In this document: positions 34,789 through 42,590 of the stretch, one piece after another | How positions within the stretch are numbered: position 1 is the first letter of the stretch | How the letters are laid out: each line of letters begins with the position of its first letter | Source of the DNA: SZUA-370 sp034003955 | Lineage (GTDB): Bacteria > Spirochaetota > Spirochaetia > Treponematales > UBA12059 | Length of the DNA stretch: 48,466 nucleotides | Direction: 5' to 3' | NCBI GenBank assembly: GCA_034003955.1 | Contig: JAVEXO010000018.1 | Span: 1 to 48,466, forward strand | Translations under genes and position numbers: made by a program | Notes under the pieces: model-generated | What the model was told of the DNA's origin: nothing | Seen by the model: only the letters and a program-made list of their open reading frames with translations | The model's database searches: none

Positions 34789-35699
34789 TCAGCCCATCCT
34801 GGCGTAAGGCGACGAGCCGTGACGAGGCTGCGATCCGCTCACTCGTAGAACCGCTGGAGGGCTACGCCACGGGCTTCTCCTTCAGGGCACTAGACAGTAA
34901 TAAACGGCTCGTACGGTTCAAAGAGCCGACAGGCGGTCTGTACATCTATGGAGAAACCGACATCCTATCTATGGCCGTGCTCCTGTCGGACAATGGCTCG
35001 GCCTTCCCGGTGCTGTCCGGTCCCTATGCCGACGGTGGCATAGAGGCCATTACTATACTCCGTGAGCTAAAAACCCAGCATGTCCTCCGTGTGTACAAAC
35101 CGTCTGCCTGCCTCGGCGCCGCCTCTTCTGTGTCTGCCCTGGGAAGTGCCATGGCATGGCGTTCCGCCCTTGATATGGAGTACGACGCAATGTGCCGCCA
35201 AACCAAGGAACAAATTCCGCCCCTGTCTCCCTCGACTCCAGGCATTGTCGGATATCGCCAGGCCAGTCATGTCCGTGCCACGTATCGTCGTGCCACGGCT
35301 GCGGATCTAGACGAACTGTATCCCCTGGCCGCGGCCTATGAAAAATCAGAGGTGATGACCCCAATCCATGTCTTTGACCCCTCCTCATGTCGCGCAGCAC
35401 AGGCTAGAAGCCTTGCCTCCCAAGTAGTGTTTGTTGCCATCGTGCATGGAAACATTGTCGCCCGTGCCCAGACGAACGCCAGAGGCTGGTCGACAGACCA
35501 GATAGGAGGCGTCTATGTCAAACAGGAATTCAGGGGCCTTGGCATAGGGCGCGGCGTTGTAGACTCCCTTGTATCCGACATAGCAGGTCACAATCGCCAT
35601 GTATCCCTCTTCGTCAAGAAGACAAACAGCGTTGCCCTGTCCCTCTATAGAAGCATGGGGTTCTGCACCGTTTGCGACTATAGAGTCTCATACTTCTAG
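34785..35699 (+). CDS. GNAT-family N-acetyltransferase, probably with a non-ATG start
   Basis: The frame is open from 34746 to 35699 but its first ATG is at 34971. The stretch before it reads as protein (SREDEAAI-like, then YATGFSFRALDSNKRLVRFKEPTGGLYIYGE, in part), so the gene very likely starts earlier. The only near-start codons there are CTG 34785, which overlaps the NagZ stop as CTGA with GGGAGG three bases upstream, and CTG 34854. From CTG 34785 the product is 304 residues. The C-terminal half is a GNAT domain: YRRATAADLDELYPL, then IGGVYVKQEFRGLGIGRGVVDSLV (acetyl-CoA loop) and ALSLYRSMGFCTVCDYRV. The acceptor is unknown. The N-terminal half may be a second, degenerate GNAT-like domain. 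Confidence 0.72.
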   Translation: MISPSWRKATSRDEAAIRSLVEPLEGYATGFSFRALDSNKRLVRFKEPTGGLYIYGETDILSMAVLLSDNGSAFPVLSGPYADGGIEAITILRELKTQHVLRVYKPSACLGAASSVSALGSAMAWRSALDMEYDAMCRQTKEQIPPLSPSTPGIVGYRQASHVRATYRRATAADLDELYPLAAAYEKSEVMTPIHVFDPSSCRAAQARSLASQVVFVAIVHGNIVARAQTNARGWSTDQIGGVYVKQEFRGLGIGRGVVDSLVSDIAGHNRHVSLFVKKTNSVALSLYRSMGFCTVCDYRVSYF

Positions 35700-35736
35700 C
35701 CTTGCTTCGTAGCTCTGAGCGGGGTACAGTCTTGAG

Positions 35737-37410
35737 ATGAGCGAGCAGCCGGCAAGACGAAATGGACGATTCGAACTCTATTACCGTAAAGGATGGGCCT
35801 ACCTGAGCATTCACCCGCCCATAGCCGACGGAAGGCCTGTCTATCCTGAAGAGATAGAGAATCGGATGAAGTTGCTGGGTGTTCCCAGCATAAGCGCCTC
35901 GGCCATCCGCGCTCTGATACGCGAAGGCAATGGAGAGCCTGTTGCCATTGTCGAGTGGCCTGCGGGTCGCGCACTCGCATCTGTATTTACTATTGAGCAG
36001 GCCAAGGATGGCATGTCCGCAAGCATGAGCATAAGCCCGCCCAGGAAGGGGGCCGCTCCGCCAAGCCTGTCTGACGCACTCGAGGCACTCGAAACCGCCG
36101 GCATAGTCTATGGAATAGACAAGGCAGGCATTGAGCGCATGCTACGCAAAGGGGCCTACGACAAACCATTGCCAGTCGCCGCTGGCTCTGACCCAGTCTT
36201 TGGCAAGGCGCACCGCCTGCTCTACCACTTCAATACAAACCGGGGCAAACCCTACATGGAGATGGACTTTGGTCGCATCAACCTGAAGGAGCTAAACTTC
36301 ATAGATAACAGAAGCGCGGGAGACCTCCTTGCGGAACTCGTGCCGCCCGTCCAAGCCGTTGACGGCTGCAAGGTGAGCGGGGAGATGATACCGGCACATA
36401 CCGACAAAGAGACGGTAGTACTTCGCGCAGGCCAGAACACCAGGCTCTCCGATGACAAGACAGGCATTTACGCCGAGTGCGATGGCAATGTCCGTCTGGT
36501 CGACGATGTAGTGCTAGTCGAACCTGTCATCTATGTCAAAAACGTCGGCTTCGAGACGGGCAATATTCGCTTCAAAGGCTCGGTGGTCATAGAGGGCAGT
36601 ATTGCCGACGGTTTCATAGTAGAGGCGGGCGGCGATATCCAGGTCGGTAGTGGCGTCGGGAGGGCCACGTTACGGGCAGGAGGTAGCATACTCCTCAAGA
36701 CAGGCATAAACGGCAAGGGTAAGGGAATCATCGAGTGTGGAGGAGACATCTTTGCCAAGTACCTGGAAAGTTGCCAGGTAACATGCCGGGCAAATGTGCT
36801 CGTAGAAGAAGCCATCATGAACTCCAAGGTAGTCGCTTACAATCACTGCGTACTCAACGGCAGACGCTCAGAGGTCATTGCAAGCGATCTTATAGTGGGA
36901 GGCAGCTTCTGGTGCAAGAAATTGGGTAACTTCAACGAAGCAGAGACCAGGCTTGCGGTAGGAGTACAGCCAGAACCGCTCATAGACTACCGGGCAAAGG
37001 CCAGCATGCTGGTACTCAGGCAGGAAGAGCTTGACAGGCTGGAGAATCAGCTTGAGCAGCTTGCAAAGCTACTGAGGGAGGGACGAGCCGACGAGCGGGC
37101 CGGGCAAGCCTACGCACAGCTCCAGCAGTCACGCGCTTGCCTCGTTCCCGAGCTTGAAACACTACGAGACAGCCTGCCCCACCTTCGCGATAGGCTCGAG
37201 GCCTCTCACAAGAGTCTAGTAATCGTAGAGGATGAGATGTACAAGGGTGTGATCGTATCATTTGGAACGATGGAATACCGTGTAGCCGATGCAGGAGCCC
37301 GCAAGATGATCCTGAGGGCGGGCAATGACAAGATCATCGAGGCAGGCTTCAATTCCAACGAGCGCCCCACCCTCTCGTTCGATGCGCCATCCAGCACGGG
37401 CGAAGTGTAA
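35737..37410 (+). CDS. FapA (DUF342) family protein
   Basis: 557 residues, 37 bases after the GNAT gene. The N-terminal half contains the FapA N-terminal region (GRFELYYRKGWAYLSIHPP, GNGEPVAIVEWP, VYGIDKAGIERML). The middle (about 250-420) is a right-handed beta-helix-like run: VKNVGFETGNIRFKGSVVIEGSI, DGFIVEAGGDIQVGSGVG, GGSILLKTGINGKGKGIIECGGDIFAKYL. A coiled-coil (about 425-490) rich in Leu/Glu/Arg follows. DUF342 proteins are cytosolic, polymer-forming-like, of unknown biochemical role; some are linked to flagella or cell morphology. No Shine-Dalgarno precedes the ATG; a TACAGT box ends six bases before it (see leaderless finding). Confidence 0.9.
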   Translation: MSEQPARRNGRFELYYRKGWAYLSIHPPIADGRPVYPEEIENRMKLLGVPSISASAIRALIREGNGEPVAIVEWPAGRALASVFTIEQAKDGMSASMSISPPRKGAAPPSLSDALEALETAGIVYGIDKAGIERMLRKGAYDKPLPVAAGSDPVFGKAHRLLYHFNTNRGKPYMEMDFGRINLKELNFIDNRSAGDLLAELVPPVQAVDGCKVSGEMIPAHTDKETVVLRAGQNTRLSDDKTGIYAECDGNVRLVDDVVLVEPVIYVKNVGFETGNIRFKGSVVIEGSIADGFIVEAGGDIQVGSGVGRATLRAGGSILLKTGINGKGKGIIECGGDIFAKYLESCQVTCRANVLVEEAIMNSKVVAYNHCVLNGRRSEVIASDLIVGGSFWCKKLGNFNEAETRLAVGVQPEPLIDYRAKASMLVLRQEELDRLENQLEQLAKLLREGRADERAGQAYAQLQQSRACLVPELETLRDSLPHLRDRLEASHKSLVIVEDEMYKGVIVSFGTMEYRVADAGARKMILRAGNDKIIEAGFNSNERPTLSFDAPSSTGEV

Positions 37411-37421
37411 CAGGCGAGGCG

Positions 37422-38258
37422 CTACTTCTTGGCGGCTACGAAGCGCTCCACGACGGTCTTGTATGCGGGATCTCGCCAGGCGTATTCGAGTATTGCCTCA
37501 AGATATCCAGACGGTTCGCCTGTGTCCAGGCGCAAGCCTTCGGTGGCCTTCCACGATACTTTGCCTGCGGCTATCATCCTGTCCAGGGCATAGATATGGT
37601 AGTACTCGCCGCCTTTATGCTGCTTCCAGCCATCGGCGAGTAGCTGAAAGAATTCCGGGGTGTACAGGTAGCGACCTATCGATATCTCATGGCTTGGTTC
37701 GGCACCCTTGCTTGGCTTTTCTATGAAGCCCCGGACGCCCGTGCCGTCGGGAGCCGGGTCTATGACGCCATAGCGTGAAACGTCCCCCGCCTCGTGCACG
37801 GCGGCCAGCACGCAGTTGCCTGTCTTCTCGTATACGTCTATAAGCTGACGAGCCAGGGGTATGGCGCCAAAGTGCAGGTCATCGGGATAGGCTACGACAC
37901 AAGGCTCTCCACCGAGGAGGGGAGCCGCCTGCAGAAGGGCGTGACCGGTGCCGCGCATCTCCGTCTGGCGCACGAAGGCTATACGCGCCTTTGGAGGCGC
38001 TATGGCTGCGGCCTTGTCGGCCTTGCCCTCACGGGCAAAGACGGCTTCCAGCTCGGCCTCGTGGTCGAAGTAGTCATCGAGGGCCTTCTTGCGTCGGCTC
38101 GTTATTATGATGATGTCATCGATGCCAGAGGCGACGAATTCGTCTACCACGAAGGCTATCGAAGGCTTGTTAATGAGGGGTAGCATTTCCTTTGGCACTG
38201 TCTTGGTCACAGGAAGGAAGCGGGTGCCGTAACCGGCGGCGACTATGATGCCTTTCAT
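37422..38258 (-). CDS. galU: UTP-glucose-1-phosphate uridylyltransferase
   Basis: 278 residues. It makes UDP-glucose from UTP and glucose 1-phosphate. The nucleotidyltransferase start MKGIIVAAGYGTRFLPVTKTVPKEMLPL, the PSIAFVVDEFVASGIDDIIIITSR segment, VRQTEMRGTGHALL, the catalytic CVVAYPDDLHF and the GVIDP, GFIEKPSK and IGRYLYTPE motifs are all there, and the length is typical. It is convergent with fapA (11 bases apart) and lies 33 bases after malic enzyme on the same strand. The phosphohexomutase at 13370 could supply its substrate. Confidence 0.95.
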   Translation of the reverse strand: MKGIIVAAGYGTRFLPVTKTVPKEMLPLINKPSIAFVVDEFVASGIDDIIIITSRRKKALDDYFDHEAELEAVFAREGKADKAAAIAPPKARIAFVRQTEMRGTGHALLQAAPLLGGEPCVVAYPDDLHFGAIPLARQLIDVYEKTGNCVLAAVHEAGDVSRYGVIDPAPDGTGVRGFIEKPSKGAEPSHEISIGRYLYTPEFFQLLADGWKQHKGGEYYHIYALDRMIAAGKVSWKATEGLRLDTGEPSGYLEAILEYAWRDPAYKTVVERFVAAKK

Positions 38259-38291
38259 GGCCCTATGATACTCCCTTCGCGTTGATCTCGA

Positions 38292-39752
38292 CTAGGGTAG
38301 GTGCCTGGCCTCCGCTATGGCCCAGGCCAGGGCTCCCTGTATCATGGCTTCTGGTGGCGCCTTGATGTGTCCCAGCCTTTGGAGATCATCGCTCGTCGTT
38401 CTGGCCTCCACGATGCCGCTCATGGCCTTGCTCCGGGCCTCCTCCCAGCTCATGTGCACCCTGGCTATGCCTTCCTTGATGGCCTGCATGGCGACGTCTG
38501 CCGCCTCTATGGCAAACACATCGGTCTCATCCATGCGCGCTATTATGTCGTCAGGCGATATCCCCCTGCGTTCAGAGAACTGGGCTATTGAATGGGCACA
38601 GCGTATGGCCATGCCATCGGTGATCTTGCGCGCTCGCACCAGGAGGGCACCCTTGAGGAGGCCAGGGAAGCAGATGGAGTTGTTCACCTGATTTGGAAAG
38701 TCTCCCCGGCCCGTCGCGACTATGTAGGCTCCCGCCGCCTTTGCCGCGTGTGGCCAAATCTCCGGCACCGGGTTTGCGCAGGCAAAGACTATTGCCTTTG
38801 GCGCCATGGAACGCACCCACTCCGGCCTGACCGTGTCAGGGCCCGGTGCTGACAAGGCGACGAGGACGTCGGCCCCTACAAGAGCCTGCGCAGGAGCGTC
38901 GAATCGGGAAGGGTTGGTGGCAAGGGCAAGTTCCCACTGCCGGTAGGCTCCTGGATCGGATTCTAGATCGGCCCTGAGCGCATGGAGGCCGCCGGCGCTA
39001 TCGAACAGGGAAATCTTGGCGGGGTCTGCCCCATCGGCGATGAGGAGCCTGGCTATGGTCGTGTTGGCGGCTCCTGCACCAAGGAGCACGATACGTGCGT
39101 CTGAGAGGCTCTTGCCTGCCAGCTTGAGTGCGTTTATAAGACCCGCCAGGGTGACGGTGGCCGTACCCTGGGCATCGTCGTGCCAGACGGGTATGTCGCA
39201 GGCTTCCCTGAGTTCGTCCAAGACCTTAAAGCAATTAGGCTGGCTTATATCCTCAAGGTTGACGGCTCCAAAGGATGGCTGCACCATCTTGACGAAGTCT
39301 ATTATCTTCTGCGGATCGGGCTTGCCGTCAGGCCCGCGGGAATCGATACACAGGGCAGTGGCGTCTAGGCCACCTAGATACTTCATGAGGAAGGCCTTGC
39401 CCTCCATAACCCCGAGCCCACCAGGAGGTGTGCAGTCTCCATCCCCCAGGACTCTGGTGGAGTCGGAGACGATGGCTACGAGATTGCCTCGGTTAGACAG
39501 ATTAAAAGAACGCTCATTGTCGTCGCGAATGGTGGTGGAGACGCTCGAGACGCCCGGCGTGTACCACACATTGAACCAGTTGAAGCCCCAGAGACCACAT
39601 TTTGGCAGGGTCTGCATCTTGCCACCGTAATAGGCGTGGGCATCTATGGATAGCCTCTTTAAAAACAATGTTTGAGCCTTGGCCTTCTGATCGGCGCTCA
39701 AGTCTGAAGGAAAGGCTTCTGCCAGGTTTCCAAGGTTCAAGTCTATGCTCAT
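38292..39752 (-). CDS. Malic enzyme (oxidative decarboxylase)
   Basis: 486 residues, ATG with AAGGAG six bases upstream. It converts malate to pyruvate and CO2 with reduction of NAD or NADP. Malic-enzyme landmarks: NVWYTPGVSSVSTTI (catalytic tyrosine), SDSTRVLGDGD, GVMEGKAFLMKYLGG (catalytic lysine), metal ligands in GAVNLEDISQPNC and VWHDDAQGTATVTLAGL, and the dinucleotide-binding VLLGAGAANTTIARLL. The cofactor cannot be told from this. Length and the two-domain layout fit prokaryotic malate oxidoreductases. Confidence 0.94.
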   Translation of the reverse strand: MSIDLNLGNLAEAFPSDLSADQKAKAQTLFLKRLSIDAHAYYGGKMQTLPKCGLWGFNWFNVWYTPGVSSVSTTIRDDNERSFNLSNRGNLVAIVSDSTRVLGDGDCTPPGGLGVMEGKAFLMKYLGGLDATALCIDSRGPDGKPDPQKIIDFVKMVQPSFGAVNLEDISQPNCFKVLDELREACDIPVWHDDAQGTATVTLAGLINALKLAGKSLSDARIVLLGAGAANTTIARLLIADGADPAKISLFDSAGGLHALRADLESDPGAYRQWELALATNPSRFDAPAQALVGADVLVALSAPGPDTVRPEWVRSMAPKAIVFACANPVPEIWPHAAKAAGAYIVATGRGDFPNQVNNSICFPGLLKGALLVRARKITDGMAIRCAHSIAQFSERRGISPDDIIARMDETDVFAIEAADVAMQAIKEGIARVHMSWEEARSKAMSGIVEARTTSDDLQRLGHIKAPPEAMIQGALAWAIAEARHLP

Positions 39753-39838
39753 GGTGGCTCCTTGATGCCGAGTCTATAACTAAACGTCATACCATGAAGA
39801 GCATAGGTCAGGGCACAGGAAATCTCCAGCCGGCATCC

Positions 39839-39868
39839 TTGACCCGCTAGCCATGCTCGTTCGATACT
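39839..39868 (+). promoter_or_regulatory. Weak promoter candidate for the metallophosphoesterase gene
   Basis: TTGACC (39839-39844), 18-base spacer, GATACT (39863-39868), giving a leader of about 50 bases. It lies in the 174-base divergent gap between malic enzyme and the phosphoesterase. The rest of that gap shows no recognisable structure. Confidence 0.3.
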
Positions 39869-39926
39869 CGGACGATATGATACATGTTTCCATACGGCCG
39901 CTAGTATCGATGCTGGCCGCCACACC

Positions 39927-40592
39927 ATGAAGATACTGTGCGTCTCCGATATCGTCGACCCGCTGGTTGATTCAATAGGCATCAAGGAGCGCTTTGGCGA
40001 TGTAGAGCTGGTTCTAGGCGCCGGAGACCTCCCCATGGCCTACCTGTCATACATAGTAAGCGCCCTCAACAGGCCAGTCTTGTTTATATTCGGAAACCAT
40101 AACCTCAATGACCTGACGTATTACCGCCCCAATCCTGACACCAGACCAAGACCGTCACACGACTATGGCAAGGATTCAGGAGCAAGCTACGTAGGCTTCA
40201 GGATGCGTAAGGAATCAGGCCTCATAGTCCTTGGGCTCGGTGGCTCGCTACGATACAACAAGGGCAAGAACCAGTTTACCCAGGCAGAGATGTGGCTATA
40301 CATACTTGCCAAGGTTCCAGCCCTGCTTATAAACAGGCTCATCTTTGGTCGGGCCGTGGACATAGTCCTGACCCACGCACCACCACGGGGCATCCATGAC
40401 CGTCCCGACCCCTGCCACAGAGGTTTTGACGCCTTCCTTTGGCTGATGCGCGTATTCAAGCCTCGATACCTGGTACACGGACACGTACACCTATACGACT
40501 CAAGAGATCAGCGCATCAGCGAGTTCAGGAGTACTACAATAATAAATGCCTACGGATTCTATGTCATTGATACCGGAGATAGACATGCCTGA
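39927..40592 (+). CDS. Calcineurin-like metallophosphoesterase
   Basis: 221 residues. Metal-binding motifs in order: KILCVSDIVDPL (the usual DxH has Asp-Ile-Val here, so the first histidine is missing), LGAGDLPMAYL, FIFGNHNLND (GNH), DIVLTHAPPRG and YLVHGHVHLYD (GHxH). Family members hydrolyse phosphoesters or cyclic nucleotides in the cytoplasm; the substrate is unknown. Loss of the first His may still allow catalysis as in other variants. No Shine-Dalgarno is visible. Its stop overlaps the next gene start by 8 bases, indicating coupling. Confidence 0.85.
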   Translation: MKILCVSDIVDPLVDSIGIKERFGDVELVLGAGDLPMAYLSYIVSALNRPVLFIFGNHNLNDLTYYRPNPDTRPRPSHDYGKDSGASYVGFRMRKESGLIVLGLGGSLRYNKGKNQFTQAEMWLYILAKVPALLINRLIFGRAVDIVLTHAPPRGIHDRPDPCHRGFDAFLWLMRVFKPRYLVHGHVHLYDSRDQRISEFRSTTIINAYGFYVIDTGDRHA

Positions 40593-41493
40593 TACATTCG
40601 ACGATATGGCCGAGACTGATTTCTCTAAAGCCAGGATGCGAGAGAAGCTGGCTACCATAGGGGCATTCCTGTCTCCTGGCAAGCGACGACTCCTGGCTCT
40701 GGACGAAGTCAGGTCAATACTCAAGATACGAGGAGAAGAATACCAGGGAGTAAAAGCCGTAGCCCTTGAGCTGATCATAGGATCAGAGGGTAGGTACAGG
40801 GACTTTGCCCGCGGCTTCCTGCCACGTCACGGCTATCTCAAAGACCGCTGGGTCAGGATAGATTCCGCCCATTATCACGACATCATCCTTCCCCCCATTC
40901 GCCTCTACGAACTGGGAGGGGTGTACTTCGTACGTGATGGCAACCATCGCGTATCGGTGGCAAAGCTCCAGGGAGCGCTCTACATAGACGCTGAAGTTGT
41001 ATCGCTGAGCTCGACAATACGCATAGACAAGGGCATGGGAATAGACGACATACGGCGCGCGCTCATAGCCTTCGAGAAGAAAGAATTCTATGCACAGACA
41101 CTATTCGGGCAGATAACAGACGACTCGGATCTGGACTTTACCAGCCCCGGCGCCTACGACAAGATCGTGGAGCATATCCTGGTACACAAGTACTATATCA
41201 ATCAGGGCTCTACGTCTGAAATTGACTTCGTCGCGGCCATAGACTCATGGTACCGCAGCGTCTACGCTCCCATAGCAGGGGCCATCAGAGCAGAGGGTCT
41301 GGAGTCGAGATTCCACGGGCGGACAGTCGGCGACCTATACCTATTCATAAGCAATCATTGGGAGGAACTTAAGAAGCGTTACGGCATCCACTACCCCGCC
41401 TCAGAAGCCGCCCGTGACTTTAGTTCACGGTACGGCGAGGGTTTCTGGAAGAAGCTGGGTACATGGGTATCGGCATTGCTTAAAAAGCGCTGA
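40585..41493 (+). CDS. ParB/sulfiredoxin-like nuclease-fold protein, function unknown
   Basis: 302 residues from the ATG at 40585, chosen because GGAG lies six bases upstream; an ATG at 40546 would add 13 residues deeper inside the phosphoesterase. The N-terminal half has the ParB-like core: an IGSEGRYRDFARGFLPRHGYL segment, RWVRIDSAHYH, then IRLYELGGVYFVRDGNHRVSVAKLQGA, the DGxHRxxxA signature of ParB/Srx-fold domains. The C-terminal about 140 residues have no recognised fold. Such stand-alone proteins are annotated as ParB-like or DUF4032-like regulators. It is coupled to the phosphoesterase, a pairing that may be functional. Its 3' end overlaps dapF (convergent) by 14 bases. Confidence 0.75.
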   Translation: MPDTFDDMAETDFSKARMREKLATIGAFLSPGKRRLLALDEVRSILKIRGEEYQGVKAVALELIIGSEGRYRDFARGFLPRHGYLKDRWVRIDSAHYHDIILPPIRLYELGGVYFVRDGNHRVSVAKLQGALYIDAEVVSLSSTIRIDKGMGIDDIRRALIAFEKKEFYAQTLFGQITDDSDLDFTSPGAYDKIVEHILVHKYYINQGSTSEIDFVAAIDSWYRSVYAPIAGAIRAEGLESRFHGRTVGDLYLFISNHWEELKKRYGIHYPASEAARDFSSRYGEGFWKKLGTWVSALLKKR

Positions 41494-42382
41494 ACCGCCC
41501 CTCGAAGCTCATGAAGGCAGGGCCGCTCAGAGAAAGATCCTCTACCGCACCGGCTACGAGCCTCCAGTCAATGACCAGTTCGTCACCACTCCTTGCGACC
41601 ACTACAAGAGGAGGCTTGAGCAGAGTGTCATGCCAGCGGGCGAGTGCGCTTGAAACAGAACCGGTACCACAGGCCAGGGTCTCGTCCTCCACACCACGCT
41701 CGAAGGTACGGACATAGAGCCTGCCGCCGCGTAGCTCCGTGAAGTTTGCATTGACACCCGATGGGCCGAATGCGGCATGGCTCCTTACGGCCTTGCCCAG
41801 CGTCGCAACAGGCACATCGTCTATCCGGGAGTAGACGGGTCGACCAGCAGAGTCTCGTATTGCTCCGATGTCTATGACGAAGTGCAGGCTTCCTACATCG
41901 ACGAAACGGCCGCTCATGAGCAAATCCCCTACGGCAATAGTGATAGGCTCATCCATGCGATAGCCTGGATCTAGGTCCAGACGTGCCTGGCCAGGAGACA
42001 AGGCGGCACCAGAGTATTCGGCATCACCGAAGCGGAAGCGCAGCGTCGTTCCTGGCGGGGCCAAGCCCAGCATTCGTGCCCGCTCCAGGGCACAGCGCGC
42101 ACCATTGCCGCATAGCATGCCGCCCGAGCCATCGGCGTTGTAGAAGTCCAGTTCGAAGGCGAGCGCTCCAACGCCAGGGCCGTGGCCCTGGCCGGGACGC
42201 AGCACCATGAGGCCATCCGCACCGATACCGTATCGGCGATCACAGAGCCTGCGTATCTGGGCGGGCGATGGGTCGCTTAAGCCGTCGGCACCGTCCAATA
42301 CTATAAAATCGTTGCCAGCCCCGCACAGCTTGGCGAACGCGCGCGATTGTAGTGCCTTTTGCGCCGGTTGATGTTCACTCAT
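41480..42382 (-). CDS. dapF: Diaminopimelate epimerase
   Basis: 300 residues from the ATG at 42382. It converts LL- to meso-diaminopimelate for lysine and, in many bacteria, peptidoglycan. Family motifs: KLCGAGNDFIVLDG near the N-terminus, YGIGADGLMVL, FYNADGSGGMLCGNGARC (first catalytic cysteine), GPSGVNANFTEL and ERGVEDETLACGTGSVSSAL (second catalytic cysteine). A longer frame to 42496 reads as non-conserved sequence full of Met/Cys and is rejected. The ATG has no Shine-Dalgarno; an extended -10 box ends seven bases before it, so the transcript may be leaderless. No other lysine-pathway genes are in the window. Confidence 0.93.
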   Translation of the reverse strand: MSEHQPAQKALQSRAFAKLCGAGNDFIVLDGADGLSDPSPAQIRRLCDRRYGIGADGLMVLRPGQGHGPGVGALAFELDFYNADGSGGMLCGNGARCALERARMLGLAPPGTTLRFRFGDAEYSGAALSPGQARLDLDPGYRMDEPITIAVGDLLMSGRFVDVGSLHFVIDIGAIRDSAGRPVYSRIDDVPVATLGKAVRSHAAFGPSGVNANFTELRGGRLYVRTFERGVEDETLACGTGSVSSALARWHDTLLKPPLVVVARSGDELVIDWRLVAGAVEDLSLSGPAFMSFEGRFSAF

Positions 42383-42389
42383 GAATACC

Positions 42390-42398
42390 AGTATAGCA
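42390..42398 (-). promoter_or_regulatory. Extended -10 promoter candidate giving a leaderless dapF mRNA
   Basis: On the minus strand TGCTATACT (42398-42390) matches TGnTATAAT in all but one position. Only seven bases separate it from the dapF ATG at 42382, so transcription would begin at or next to the start codon. The -35 region is weak (TTGGTA at 19 bases), as allowed for extended -10 promoters. Confidence 0.55.
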
Positions 42399-42435
42399 TC
42401 GAGATGGGCGCTACTACCAATACCATCAGAGGATA

Positions 42436-42465
42436 CATGCATACAACACGCATAAGGCATGCATA
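42436..42465. repeat. Direct repeat of CATGCATA, two copies 22 bases apart
   Basis: CATGCATA occurs at 42436-42443 and 42458-42465, start to start 22 bases, about two helical turns, in the 208-base divergent gap between dapF and the OFA transporter. Flanks GATAC and GTATC make a looser inverted repeat. It may be a regulator site for either gene. The rest of this gap has two TTGACT boxes (near 42496 and 42554) without good -10 partners. Confidence 0.4.
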
Positions 42466-42590
42466 GTATCTGCATTCGATGTGATTTAATGATCACTTGA
42501 CTAATTATGACCCTGCACGTAAGGATTGGCCTTCATAACGCCTTTTGGACGTTGACTGAAACATCGCATGACTATTAGCAGGGAGCATCA

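Noticed and set aside
42383..42496. N-terminal extension of dapF to 42496
   Set aside because: The added 38 residues are Met/Cys-rich, do not match the family, and cover a probable promoter and a direct repeat.
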